Below, piece after piece: positions 8,336-18,246 of a stretch of DNA of 64,000 nucleotides. The DNA comes from an uncultured Sporosarcina sp. (GTDB taxonomy: Bacteria; Bacillota; Bacilli; Bacillales_A; Planococcaceae). How positions within the stretch are numbered: the stretch's first letter is position 1; every line of letters begins with the position of its first letter. The notes under the pieces are model-generated. The model worked only from the letters and a program-made list of their open reading frames with translations, was not told where the DNA came from and did not search any database. The DNA lies in assembly GCA_948469885.1 (NCBI GenBank), contig CAOKMT010000002.1, forward strand, positions 1-64,000. The letters are read 5' to 3'. A program made the translations under genes and the position numbers.

Positions 8336-9804
8336 AAATAAAAACATGGCTGTTGTCTTCTTATTTGATTGTCATGATTCTCCCGCTTATGACAGCCTAT
8401 TTATTGTTTGCGTGGATCCATTCATACAACAATGATCAAAAAGTGAAAGAGTTTATTATGACTTCAGCTGAATTGTCGAATATCAAATCTGTGTTGGATA
8501 ATCCGTCGCTCTATACGGTGCATGGAGAACAGCCGGAAGTGGACCAGCTTATCAGTGATCAAGTGTCCGTTGTCCTTTACAACGAAGATGGGTTCGTCAT
8601 ATATTCTTCGGTTCCTGTGGCGCAGCCCGTTTCGGGCAAGGAAAGATTGTTTAAAGATTTATATACACTGGATCAAGGTTTTCGTACTTACACGTATAAG
8701 CAGCCTGTGTTTAACGGAAGTAGATTGGCCGGATTTTTTCAAGTGGAGCTTGCCCGCGATACTTGGGTGTCAGGCGTCTCGGACAGGACTTGGCTCACAT
8801 TCGGTCTATTCATCGCTCTGTTTTTATCGATCTACGCTGCGGTCATTTTATTTGTGAATCGAAAGCTGAACCGGCGACTTGTCCGTTTAAAGGAAGAGAT
8901 GACTGCATTTGCAGAAGGACAGCAGTTTGAGGAATCCGAGACGAATAAGGATGAAATCGGCGAATTACAACAGCATTTTTATAATATGAAGCATCAGATT
9001 GATACGGCGAGAGAAGTGATCGACAAGGAACAGCGGGCAAAAGAGTATATGATTGCGACGATTTCCCATGATTTGAAAACACCGCTGACGTCCATCCGTG
9101 CTTATGCAGAGTCTTTAGATGTCAATGAAAACTTATCTTTACAAGAACAAAGTGAGTACCGGAAAGTGATTGTGGAAAAGTCGAATTTCATGAAACAAAT
9201 GTTGGATGATTTATTAACGTATACGCTGCTGCAATCTACGACTTATGAAATGGAATTTGTGGAAGTGGAGGGCGGCGAGTTTTTCGATATGCTTGTGTCG
9301 GATTATGAGCCTTTATGCAAGGAAAAAGGAATTTCTCTTCATGTGCATGCAGATGTGCAAGGAATGTATGAAGTGAATCCAAAACAGATGATGCGTGTCG
9401 CTGATAATTTGATGAGCAACGCGATTCAGCATACGGATCGTAACGGAGAAATAGGGATTGCTGCGTTGTCGGAGAATGTGGAGCGGCTTCCATGGCTATT
9501 TGATTTTGTGACATTTGCGCATCCATTCGATTTTGATGGCTATATGTATTTCATTGTCCAAAATGGGGGAAAAGGGATTGCGCAAACGGAGCTGAACAAA
9601 TTGTTTGATCCGCTGTTCCAAGCGGATGAGTCGAGAAATAAGCGTGATGCGAAAGGGACTGGATTGGGTTTAAGCATTACAAAACAGATTATAGAAAAGC
9701 ACGGCGGCAACGTTCAGATTCTTTCGGAAACAGGGACCGGAACATGTATCATTTGCCGTCTGCCAAAAATAAAAGGAAAAGGTGAGTGTCTTGAAAGGGA
9801 TTAA
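8332..9804 (+). CDS. Sensor histidine kinase
   Basis: 490 residues. TM1 (about 5-28) and TM2 (about 150-172) enclose an extracytoplasmic domain of about 120 residues, followed by HAMP. The H-box reads TISHDLKTPLTSIRAYAESL. The ATPase domain has the N box (NLMSNAIQHT) and G2 box (GTGLGLSITKQI); between them is a longer than usual insertion (about 385-405, rich in aromatic residues), and the usual DxGxGI G1 box is changed to QNGGKGIAQ. The altered G1 box may affect nucleotide binding, though such variants occur in active kinases. The 3' end overlaps the next gene by 14 bp. Confidence 0.9.
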   Translation: MKIKTWLLSSYLIVMILPLMTAYLLFAWIHSYNNDQKVKEFIMTSAELSNIKSVLDNPSLYTVHGEQPEVDQLISDQVSVVLYNEDGFVIYSSVPVAQPVSGKERLFKDLYTLDQGFRTYTYKQPVFNGSRLAGFFQVELARDTWVSGVSDRTWLTFGLFIALFLSIYAAVILFVNRKLNRRLVRLKEEMTAFAEGQQFEESETNKDEIGELQQHFYNMKHQIDTAREVIDKEQRAKEYMIATISHDLKTPLTSIRAYAESLDVNENLSLQEQSEYRKVIVEKSNFMKQMLDDLLTYTLLQSTTYEMEFVEVEGGEFFDMLVSDYEPLCKEKGISLHVHADVQGMYEVNPKQMMRVADNLMSNAIQHTDRNGEIGIAALSENVERLPWLFDFVTFAHPFDFDGYMYFIVQNGGKGIAQTELNKLFDPLFQADESRNKRDAKGTGLGLSITKQIIEKHGGNVQILSETGTGTCIICRLPKIKGKGECLERD

Positions 9805-10876
9805 ACGAATGGGTGTAACGGTTGTACTCGCACTAGGGCTATTCGGTTGTGCGTATGAAGGAAGTCAGTATTCTCCAGAGCAAGTGATTCAAAACGCCAT
9901 GGAAGAAGTGGCAACGGTGGGCGCCTATTATTCAGAAGAGAAAATTGTCTCTATTGAAAATGGGGAAGAGACGGAGCGCTTCGTGATTAAAACTTGGCAC
10001 GGGGAAGACGGTAAAATAAGAACTGAAATGGAAAATGAAGACGGCGGGGACAAAACAATTTCCGTAAATGATGGTGCTTCGTTCACGACTTATTTTGTCG
10101 ACCAAAATGAAGTGTCGATCTTCGAAGATCCAGAACATTCATTTACACAACCTTCACCGAAAGAACAAGCGAGTTTTTTGCTGGAAACGATTAAAGATAC
10201 ACATTCATTATCGGTAAAAGGAACAGAAGAAGTGGCAGGTCGGACGGCTTACCATCTCGTGGCGAAAGCAAATGAAGAAAATGCATTATTGGGAGATTTG
10301 GAAGTTTGGGTAGATGAAGAGAATTGGATGGTTTTGAAAACAATTTCCAAGACTGCCGATATGGAAGTAGAGGCGGTTTATACGAAGATTGATTTTGAGA
10401 TGGAAATCCCATCGACGGTATTTACGCTTGAACTTCCAGATGATGTGAAAGTCCAAAACTTGGATGATCTTTATAAAACGACTGAACTGTCATTAGAAGA
10501 GGTTGCACAGGTGACGGGGAATCCTACCCTTCATTTTCCAGCAGTTGAAGGAATGGACATTTCAAAGATTGAAAGTTTTGAAATGGAAGGCGAAGTTGCA
10601 CGTAAAGAAGTGAGTATTGAGTATGAGAAGGAAGGGCTTCCTTTATTGACGCTTTCCATATTTCAATCATCAGAAGAGATAGAAGAAATTGACACACTTC
10701 CGGGAGAAAAAACAGCAGAAATCCGAGGACAGAAAGGCGGGACAATGGAATTTGGTGATTTTCGAGCAGTCACTTGGCAAGAAGGTGGGCTCAGTTATTC
10801 AATCATCATAGTAGATCCGAACTTAACGTTGGAAGAAGTGATTGAATGGGCAGCGGAAATGGAATTGATTGAGTAA
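9791..10876 (+). CDS. LolA-like lipoprotein with C-terminal DUF4367-like domain (copy 1)
   Basis: 361 residues. TTG 9791 is preferred over GTG 9782: it gives MKGIKRMGVTVVLALG followed by the lipobox LFGC, parallel to its paralogue at 11192, and AAGGTG precedes it. The middle (about 40-220) resembles LolA/YdcC-type lipoprotein-sorting folds, with a characteristic VWVDEENWMVLK strand. The last about 100 residues look like DUF4367 (FRAVTWQEGGLSYSIIIVDP, then an EEVIEWAAEMEL helix). It should be anchored outside the membrane. It overlaps the kinase gene, so it is part of the two-component operon and could be its sensor partner or output. Confidence 0.8.
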   Translation: MKGIKRMGVTVVLALGLFGCAYEGSQYSPEQVIQNAMEEVATVGAYYSEEKIVSIENGEETERFVIKTWHGEDGKIRTEMENEDGGDKTISVNDGASFTTYFVDQNEVSIFEDPEHSFTQPSPKEQASFLLETIKDTHSLSVKGTEEVAGRTAYHLVAKANEENALLGDLEVWVDEENWMVLKTISKTADMEVEAVYTKIDFEMEIPSTVFTLELPDDVKVQNLDDLYKTTELSLEEVAQVTGNPTLHFPAVEGMDISKIESFEMEGEVARKEVSIEYEKEGLPLLTLSIFQSSEEIEEIDTLPGEKTAEIRGQKGGTMEFGDFRAVTWQEGGLSYSIIIVDPNLTLEEVIEWAAEMELIE

Positions 10877-10913
10877 GTAAGGCGGTGAGATGACGAGTGG
10901 AGGAATATTCTAA

Positions 10914-11195
10914 ATGGGACTCTTACTTGATTTGTTTAACTTGATCGCTTATGGAATATTTTTGAAAGAAGTGAAGGAGGAAAAGATAGGGAGAAATATT
11001 GAGTTTCTAAAAAGATATGGTTGGTTTCAAAAGTGCCTTGCCAATGACGAATTGAGAGAACTCATTATCCATGATGCCGATGTTCGTCTAGTGATCGGGA
11101 AGTGTAATAGAAAGAAAATGAAACGACGTTTTTACCGTCGGAAATACCAGAAGAAAATTTATAAAGTGCTAATGAAAAAAGGTGGGGTATCTTGA
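10914..11195 (+). CDS. Small basic hypothetical protein between the two lipoproteins
   Basis: 93 residues, family not recognised. The N-terminus (about 1-18) is hydrophobic and the C-terminal half is strongly basic (KKMKRRFYRRKYQKK). GTGGAGGAAT lies about 8 bases before the ATG, and its stop overlaps the start of the next lipoprotein gene by 4 bp. Spacing and coupling support it as a real gene in the operon. It might bind the membrane surface or nucleic acid; there is no direct evidence for either. Confidence 0.6.
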   Translation: MGLLLDLFNLIAYGIFLKEVKEEKIGRNIEFLKRYGWFQKCLANDELRELIIHDADVRLVIGKCNRKKMKRRFYRRKYQKKIYKVLMKKGGVS

Positions 11196-12286
11196 AAGCA
11201 ATTAAGCGAATAGGAATGACAGTTGTGCTCGCAATGGGATTAGTTGGCTGTACCTCTGAAGGGAACCAGTATTCCCCAGAGCAAGTCGTCCAAAATGCAT
11301 TGAAGGAAACGACGGAGATGGGCGCTTATTATGCAGAATATGAAATGACGATTAGTGAAATGGGGCAAGAAATAGAGCGGGCTTTCACGAAAGAATGGCG
11401 GAGTGACGATGGGAAGATTAGATTGGAAACGGGAAATGAGGATGGTTCGGACAAAATGATTGCTGTGAACGATGGCAAGTCCTATACGATGTATCAAGTC
11501 GATCAGAAGCAGGCATTCAGTTTTGAAAGTGCGGAAGGTGAATTATTGAATGTCCCTTCACAGATGCAACAGGCTGAACAATTACTCACACTAATCGGTG
11601 ACACGCATACGATTTCGATTGAAGGGGAAGAGAAAGTCGCGGGTCGCGCCACTTATCATCTCGTTGCGAAAGCGACTGAGAAGAGCACAGTGCTTGGTGA
11701 CCAAGAGTTGTGGGTCGATAAAGAAAATTGGATGCTCTTGAAGTCGGTCTCAAATACGGGGGATATTATAATCGAAATGACGTATGTCAATATTGACTTT
11801 AACCGTGAAATCCCAACTGAAACTTTTACAGTTGAGCTTCCGGATGATGTAGAGGTGCAAATTGGGGATGGGATGGCGAATCTGACGGAGGTCACATTGG
11901 AAGAAGCCGCTGAAAATATCGAGATGCCATTCTTCTACTTTCCAGAAGCGGAAGGGATTGCAATCGATAAAATTGAAATGACGGAGCTAGGAGGCGAGTT
12001 GCAGCGAATAGAAGTGAATCTTGAATATACAAAAGACGATTTACCGCTTCTCACGCTTACAGTGTTTCGGTCGCCGGAAGATGATGAGGGGAAGGATGAT
12101 TTAACAATCCCTGGGGAGACGTCTGTCATGCTACGAGGTTTGGAAGGCTCCAAACTGGAAATGAATGATTTCCGTACGTTGTTCTGGCAAGAGGGCGGAT
12201 TCAACTACTCCATCGTGCTGATTGATCCCAATCTGACTTTTGATGAATTGATCGATATGGCAGAAGAGATGGAATTGGTCGAGTAA
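11192..12286 (+). CDS. LolA-like lipoprotein with C-terminal DUF4367-like domain (copy 2)
   Basis: 364 residues, clearly paralogous to the protein at 9791 along its whole length (shared NQYSPEQVVQNAL-type start, LWVDKENWMLLKS strand and C-terminal FWQEGGFNYSIVLIDPNLTF). TTG start after GGTGGGG. Signal peptide ends in the lipobox LVGC. The first half probably adopts a LolA/YdcC-like sheet that holds hydrophobic ligands. Last gene of the operon that starts at 7634. No clear terminator follows. Confidence 0.8.
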   Translation: MKAIKRIGMTVVLAMGLVGCTSEGNQYSPEQVVQNALKETTEMGAYYAEYEMTISEMGQEIERAFTKEWRSDDGKIRLETGNEDGSDKMIAVNDGKSYTMYQVDQKQAFSFESAEGELLNVPSQMQQAEQLLTLIGDTHTISIEGEEKVAGRATYHLVAKATEKSTVLGDQELWVDKENWMLLKSVSNTGDIIIEMTYVNIDFNREIPTETFTVELPDDVEVQIGDGMANLTEVTLEEAAENIEMPFFYFPEAEGIAIDKIEMTELGGELQRIEVNLEYTKDDLPLLTLTVFRSPEDDEGKDDLTIPGETSVMLRGLEGSKLEMNDFRTLFWQEGGFNYSIVLIDPNLTFDELIDMAEEMELVE

Positions 12287-12394
12287 CCCATTTCTATCCG
12301 AAGAATATGCACGCATCCTAAAAGACAAAGCCATTTAGCGGAATAGCTGTGTAAGAATGGAGGGTAAAGTATTGAGTTTTTCCTAGAGTTTCTT

Positions 12395-12592
12395 TTGATA
12401 AGTTTCTTTTCGATCGTCATTGTTTATATAACAATACGTTCGCTACTCCAAGTGTTTAATATTGCGATTAAAAGAAAAGAGATATCAAAACAAAGATATA
12501 GGTTTTTAGTTTATTCTTCTCTTGTGGCTGGTATATCAATAGCAACAGCCTTGCCGTTCGGGTATTACAAATTATTTGAGACGATTCAGTAA
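12395..12592 (+). CDS. Possible small membrane protein
   Basis: 65 codons from a TTG with two hydrophobic stretches separated by a basic loop (KRKEISKQRYR). No good ribosome binding site. An upstream TTG at 12372 after GGAGGGTAAAG runs into a stop after four codons, so the true start or an intact reading frame is doubtful. It could be a remnant. It lies in a row with two further small membrane proteins. Confidence 0.3.
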   Translation: MISFFSIVIVYITIRSLLQVFNIAIKRKEISKQRYRFLVYSSLVAGISIATALPFGYYKLFETIQ

Positions 12593-12622
12593 GAGTCAAT
12601 CTTCCGCAAATGGGGTGTGAAA

Positions 12623-12838
12623 ATGGATGGGTTACTTTGGATAACAGTTGGTTTCATCGTAATTGGATTTGTTGTTCTCGTCTCTATGAAAAAAAGTATG
12701 GAAAGAAAGGTAGCTTTAATAGTAGAAAACATGGAGGGTAAACAGATTTCAAATAAACCCGTTATCTGGTGGATAGTTGGAGCTACGGCATGGGGACTAG
12801 CAAGTATGTTTTTAATCGTATGGTCCTTTTCGAGTTAA
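12623..12838 (+). CDS. Small two-TM membrane protein
   Basis: 71 residues from ATG 12623 (GTG 12617 is possible). TM1 is about 3-22, then a charged loop (KKSMERKVALIVENMEGKQ), then TM2 at about 47-69 rich in Trp and Ala. The upstream GGGGTGTG is a modest binding site. No family recognised. The layout of two helices with a short cytoplasmic loop is common among small inner-membrane or immunity proteins. Confidence 0.5.
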   Translation: MDGLLWITVGFIVIGFVVLVSMKKSMERKVALIVENMEGKQISNKPVIWWIVGATAWGLASMFLIVWSFSS

Positions 12839-12948
12839 GACGAAGTAATTCATTGTTATGAAAGACTGCATTTAAGTAATCGGGCGCTTTATCAGCATTG
12901 AAGAGATTCCGATTTTCATTAGCGAGCCAGATTGTGGGGTGTGTATAA

Positions 12949-13128
12949 ATGAAGGAGATAACAGGGCTGTACGTTATTATAATTGCCATATTTCTTGTGA
13001 ATCATACAAATATCACATTGTTGAATGGCGAATGGAACGGTATAGCGATGTGGCTCAACATAGGGTTGTTTATAGCTGGCACTACTTATTTTTTAATGAG
13101 CAGAGATTCCCTTAAGAAAGATAAATAG
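12949..13128 (+). CDS. Small two-TM membrane protein
   Basis: 59 residues starting MKEITGLYVII, with hydrophobic helices at about 5-17 and 34-50 and a basic tail ending SLKKDK. The preceding sequence TGGGGTGTGTATAA resembles that before the gene at 12623. Family not recognised. Confidence 0.45.
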   Translation: MKEITGLYVIIIAIFLVNHTNITLLNGEWNGIAMWLNIGLFIAGTTYFLMSRDSLKKDK

Positions 13129-13285
13129 CGATTATTATAATCGGACGCCATTCTTGAATAAGAACCAGCGCTCTCTTTTGTGGAAAAGGGCCAAATCATT
13201 GGGCAGTGGATGGGAATGAATTTGGTCAAAACATACTGTATAATAGGGAAAAGAGAAAAATCATTTGGAGGTGTACTAAATCGCT

Positions 13286-13531
13286 ATGCAGGATATTCGG
13301 AAATTAGCTCATGAGATGTTAGAAGAATTAGATGATGAAGCAATCTCAGAAGTCATTCAAAACATACGCTCTATAAAGGAAAAACGAAATGGGATGCCTG
13401 ATAAAGACGTTTTTTCCGCTGAAGACCCAACTGGCGATGACTTAAGAGCGATTCGGAATGCGAAACAAGGATTTCAAAACGGTGAATTTCTCACTCATGA
13501 AGACGTCTTTGGTGAAGAAGATTATGTATGA
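13286..13531 (+). CDS. Antitoxin of a RelE/ParE-type toxin-antitoxin pair
   Basis: 81 residues, acidic, helical at the N-terminus (RKLAHEMLEELDDEAISEV), with an extended acidic C-terminus (HEDVFGEEDYV) of the sort that wraps the toxin. The gene overlaps the toxin start by 8 bp, the usual arrangement for co-translated antitoxin-toxin pairs. The DNA-binding type is not obvious. GGAGGTG lies about 12 bases before the ATG. Identification rests mainly on the downstream toxin. Confidence 0.7.
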   Translation: MQDIRKLAHEMLEELDDEAISEVIQNIRSIKEKRNGMPDKDVFSAEDPTGDDLRAIRNAKQGFQNGEFLTHEDVFGEEDYV

Positions 13532-13787
13532 ATTGCTATATTCAAAACAAGCGGCAAAATATATAAAGAAACAGGATCAGTTAACTAAAAAACGTTTGGA
13601 AGAAGCACTGCTTACTTTAGCTGAAAACCCTTATCATAGAGGGGTTCTAGATATTCAGTCACTAAAAGGTATAGACAATGCTTTTCGTTTGCGTGTAGGT
13701 AATTTCAGAATAATTTATGAAGTGAAAGAGGAAAAAATGATTATTCTCGTGATTGCTGCGGGTAGTCGGGGAGATATTTACAAGTAA
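13524..13787 (+). CDS. RelE/ParE-superfamily toxin
   Basis: 87 residues with the typical RelE/ParE plan: an N-terminal strand (YELLYSKQAAKYIKK), helical hairpin, a LAENPYHRGV turn, a LKGIDNAFRLRVGNFRIIYEV strand pair and a final IILVIAAGSRGDIYK strand. The family includes ribosome-dependent mRNA interferases (RelE) and gyrase poisons (ParE). The conserved RxGxxRxxY pattern is seen. ATG 13524 is preferred to the upstream ATG 13458, which lies inside the antitoxin gene. Confidence 0.85.
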   Translation: MYELLYSKQAAKYIKKQDQLTKKRLEEALLTLAENPYHRGVLDIQSLKGIDNAFRLRVGNFRIIYEVKEEKMIILVIAAGSRGDIYK

Positions 13788-13910
13788 GATTATTTGCGAC
13801 AGAGCGCGAGTGAAAGAAACTGCTTTGCAAGAATAGGACGCGACTGCGGATCCTGCTTTCATGCAATGAAAAGTGGATGCCGTTTCCACTTCGATAAGTG
13901 CAACATCAAA

Positions 13911-13962
13911 AACACTCCGCATCTAAGGGTTCAGTTCACCTTTCCGATGCGGGGTGTTTTTT
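13911..13962. terminator. Bidirectional terminator between the toxin gene and the sigma-54 activator
   Basis: AACACTCCGCATC (13911-13923) pairs with GATGCGGGGTGTT (13946-13958). T-runs follow on the plus strand and, on the minus strand, after GTG (from the AAAAA before 13911). Confidence 0.85.
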
Positions 13963-15346
13963 ATAATTCTTGTATTTTTTTAACGAGGAGGTCCTGGCAA
14001 TGCTCCCGAATCAATCTGGATGCTCTCGACTGACTAATATCAAGATCTTTCGCCACGCCTCGGGAAGAGGGATGCCTTTGGTAAGATTCTCGTATAAAAG
14101 ACCGTGTCACTTCTTTTAACGCATTATCTAAAGAATTTGCGTGGACGATTTGTGGGATATTTTCCGTATTCTCCAAGATGACTTGTGGTAAGTCCGCGAC
14201 TTGAATCGTCTCGTCACTGACGATGACAAGGCGTTCAATTAAGTTCTCAAGTTGCCTGATGTTCCCCGGCCAAGAATAGTAGTACAGCACATTCAGGCAT
14301 TCTGGTGAAATATCTTTGTTCATATTGTATTTGGCATTGAATTTATTTAAAAAACTGTATATGAATGGCACAATATCTTCTTTGCGTTCCCTAAGTGGTG
14401 GCGTTTGGATGTCAATTACATTCAAACGGTAAAACAAATCTTCCCGGAAGCATTTATTTTCCACCATTTCCTGTAAGTTTTGATTCGTTGCAGTAATAAT
14501 GCGGACATCCACTGTTTTGCTTTCATTGCTACCAATCGGGATAAACTGTTTATCTTGGATCACTTGCAATACTTTCGCCTGCAGGGGTAACGCCAACTCT
14601 CCGATCTCATCTAAAAAAATCGTCCCTTCATGTGCGGCTTCAAATAGCCCCTTTTTCCCCGTTTTCGACGCCCCTGTAAATGCGCCACCTATATAACCGA
14701 ATAGTTCTGACTCCAATAGTTCTTCCGGAATGGCTGCACAATTGATCGTCAAGAAGGGAGCATCTTTTCTTTGGCTGATGCGATGTAGATAATATGCCAA
14801 TACCCCTTTACCTGTTCCGGATTCCCCTTGGATTAAAATCGTAGAATTGGTGGGCGCAACTTTATTACAAAAGTTAAGAATGTTCCGGAATTTCTCGTTG
14901 TTCGTCACCATTGGGTCCGAAGGTTCTGTTTCTGCTCTCGTCAGTTCTTCAGATTCTTTTTTGGCAATAAGTCTTTTAAAACTTTGTAATTCAGTGGAGG
15001 TGATGAAGACAAACTCAATTTCTTGTTCATCGTTTAAAATAGGAACAGCCGTTGTCAGTAATTCAGCACCGATATAAGTTTGTTGTTTCAAATAGACTGT
15101 TTCTTTTTGAGCAAAGACTTCCGGCACGATGGATGGCTTCCAGTATCCTTTTTCAAACAATTCATCGTTTAATTTCCCCAATAACTCATCTTGTTTAAGC
15201 CCATAATGTTTTTCGCTATTCCGGTTCACATAGACAATTTTCTTTTCGCTATCCAGTACATAAATTTCATCGGAAGAATAGTCTAGCATTCTTAAAATCG
15301 ATTCTAAAGTAATTTCTGCCTTTTTCGTGACTGAATGATTATCCAC
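13961..15346 (-). CDS. PAS-containing sigma-54-dependent transcriptional activator
   Basis: 461 residues. A PAS domain (about 12-125) probably senses a small molecule. The AAA+ domain has Walker A GESGTGKG (174-181), the sigma-54 contact loop GAFTGA (221-226), Walker B GTIFLDEIG and the arginine finger segment FREDLFYRLNV. The C-terminal helix-turn-helix (about 425-455, SSRGVAKDLDISQSRASRL) is TyrR-like rather than Fis-like. It is transcribed away from an operon that has a perfect -24/-12 promoter, with a candidate enhancer of TyrR-box geometry between them. It is therefore almost certainly the activator of the Rieske operon. Confidence 0.95.
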   Translation of the reverse strand: MDNHSVTKKAEITLESILRMLDYSSDEIYVLDSEKKIVYVNRNSEKHYGLKQDELLGKLNDELFEKGYWKPSIVPEVFAQKETVYLKQQTYIGAELLTTAVPILNDEQEIEFVFITSTELQSFKRLIAKKESEELTRAETEPSDPMVTNNEKFRNILNFCNKVAPTNSTILIQGESGTGKGVLAYYLHRISQRKDAPFLTINCAAIPEELLESELFGYIGGAFTGASKTGKKGLFEAAHEGTIFLDEIGELALPLQAKVLQVIQDKQFIPIGSNESKTVDVRIITATNQNLQEMVENKCFREDLFYRLNVIDIQTPPLRERKEDIVPFIYSFLNKFNAKYNMNKDISPECLNVLYYYSWPGNIRQLENLIERLVIVSDETIQVADLPQVILENTENIPQIVHANSLDNALKEVTRSFIRESYQRHPSSRGVAKDLDISQSRASRLIREHCQDLLVKKIQEL

Positions 15347-15375
15347 ATTGTTCCCCTCCTAATCTTTTTAAAAAG

Positions 15376-15425
15376 TGAGTCTATTTTGAATAATAGTATG
15401 TATTGAGTGAGTCAATGAAGACTCA
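15376..15425 (+). promoter_or_regulatory. Candidate upstream activator sequence for the sigma-54 activator
   Basis: TGAGTC-N6-GACTCA forms a perfect inverted repeat at 15408-15425. A third copy of TGAGTC at 15376-15381 lies exactly 32 bp (three helical turns) upstream of the first arm. The 6-N6-6 geometry equals that of TyrR boxes, matching the TyrR-type HTH of the divergent regulator. The palindrome centre lies about 70 bp upstream of the -24 element, as expected for an enhancer. Confidence 0.65.
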
Positions 15426-15486
15426 GAAAGAGCTATTTAAAATAAAATTATTTTTGCAAATGCCGAAAATCCAAGCTTTTTAAAAG

Positions 15487-15503
15487 TTGGCACGGGAGTT
15501 GCA
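15487..15503 (+). promoter_or_regulatory. Sigma-54 (-24/-12) promoter of the Rieske oxygenase operon
   Basis: TTGGCACGGGAGTTGCA matches the sigma-54 consensus TGGCAC-N5-TTGCA at every position. The GG (15489-15490) and GC (15501-15502) dinucleotides are separated by exactly 10 bp. Transcription should start near 15513, leaving a leader of about 180 nt before the first gene. Confidence 0.92.
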
Positions 15504-15695
15504 ATTAGAGATAAGTGACGAGGCAAAGCACGTATTCTTGCTTTGGCCTTTAATTCTAACATTAAACTGATTGTAAAGAAATATGTGACATTTGAGTGGT
15601 TTAACAAACGTAAAAGAGGTGATTTTGAAAAAACAGGAGAAACCCGAAGCGCTTATGAGCGGATGAGCGTTAAACAATATTCAGGAGGAATCGAA

Positions 15696-17013
<1,318 letters not shown>

Positions 17014-17154
17014 TATAAAAGTCATCTATCAGTCGCTTACTGCGAATAAATTAAGGAACACATTTGTATGGTTTTTATTTGAGAGTTTGACAATAGAGAA
17101 CTCAACTTTGTTCCGATGATGAAATTAAAAAAATATGAATTGGGGGATTATAAA

Positions 17155-18246
17155 ATGGCTTACAACAAAGTGGAAAACGCAACGAACAGAACATTCGAAA
17201 GAACGATGACGTACGACATGTATACAGATCCGAAAGTATTGGACAAAGAAATGGAGTTAGTGTTCTCGAAGTCGTGGCAACTCGTTGGTCACGTTAGCCA
17301 AGTGGAAAAACCGGGGGAGTTTTTCACAGCGGAAGTAGCAGAGGAACCGATCATCATTATGAGAGGTACGGACGGTGTCTTGCGTGCTTTTTATAACGTC
17401 TGTCCACACCGTGCCACGAAACTGGAAAGAAGCGAGTCAGGCAAAAAGAAAATTTTACAATGCATGTATCATGGTTGGACGTTTAAAACGGATGGGAAAT
17501 TGAACAAAGCCCCTAACTTCCGCGGGGAAGAGGCGGCATGTGTGCAAGATGCTTGCTTACGATCCATTCGTATGGAAGTCATCGAGTCTTTAATTTTCGT
17601 CAACTTGGACGATCAAGCGACGCCGCTGATCGAGTCATACGGAGATTTCTTCGATCGCTTGAGCGAGTTTCCATTTTTAAGCGAATTAAAAAGAACGCAT
17701 CGCAAAACGCGTCATATTAAAGCGAATTGGAAAGCGTATATCGATAATTATTTGGAGTGTGACCACTGTCACGTTGCGCACCCAAGCTTTGTCGATACGC
17801 TGGATATGAAAGACTATCAAATTATTACGTGTGAAAATTACTCTATCCAAGGAACGGTCGTGAAGCCTGATAAGCAATACGGTGAAGTTGATTTGAATAA
17901 GGCGGAAATGCAAGGAGGTTCATTCTTCTGGTTGTGGCCGAACTTAATGTTGACCTTTTACCCAGGACCGGGAAATATGGCTTCTATTGAAATGATCCCA
18001 GTTGATGCCAACAACTCGATCGCTGTGTACACTTATTACTTCCGCGAAGACAGTTTAGATAAACTGACGCAAGAAGAAAAGGATCTGATGACATTTGCAG
18101 AACAAGTACGTGCGGAAGATATCGAACTTGTGGAATTGGAACAAATCGGTTTCCGTTCACGTGCATTTAACAAAGGGCGATATTCTTCTTCAGAACAGGC
18201 GATCGTACAATTTCATGACATGATGTTGGAGGCACTCGATGAATAA
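17155..18246 (+). CDS. Rieske non-heme iron oxygenase alpha subunit, probable quaternary-amine (carnitine-type) monooxygenase
   Basis: 363 residues. The Rieske 2Fe-2S ligands are C83, H85, C103 and H106 (CPH and CMYH motifs). The mononuclear iron ligands are H204, H209 and probably D322 (AEDIELVE). The residue bridging Rieske and iron sites between subunits is Glu201 in YLECDHCHVAHP. Ordinary ring-hydroxylating dioxygenases have Asp there, whereas carnitine monooxygenase CntA has Glu205, His208, His213 and Asp323, nearly the same spacing. Family members cleave carnitine, glycine betaine, choline or stachydrine. With an aldehyde dehydrogenase and BCCT transporter in the operon, carnitine to trimethylamine plus malic semialdehyde is my first guess; choline or betaine are alternatives. 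ATG 17155 follows GGGGGAT. Confidence 0.88.
   Translation: MAYNKVENATNRTFERTMTYDMYTDPKVLDKEMELVFSKSWQLVGHVSQVEKPGEFFTAEVAEEPIIIMRGTDGVLRAFYNVCPHRATKLERSESGKKKILQCMYHGWTFKTDGKLNKAPNFRGEEAACVQDACLRSIRMEVIESLIFVNLDDQATPLIESYGDFFDRLSEFPFLSELKRTHRKTRHIKANWKAYIDNYLECDHCHVAHPSFVDTLDMKDYQIITCENYSIQGTVVKPDKQYGEVDLNKAEMQGGSFFWLWPNLMLTFYPGPGNMASIEMIPVDANNSIAVYTYYFREDSLDKLTQEEKDLMTFAEQVRAEDIELVELEQIGFRSRAFNKGRYSSSEQAIVQFHDMMLEALDE

Noticed and set aside
15543-15695. N-terminal extension of the ferredoxin reductase
   Set aside because: No binding site before 15543, while ATG 15696 has AGGAGG and the FAD motif follows at the usual distance.
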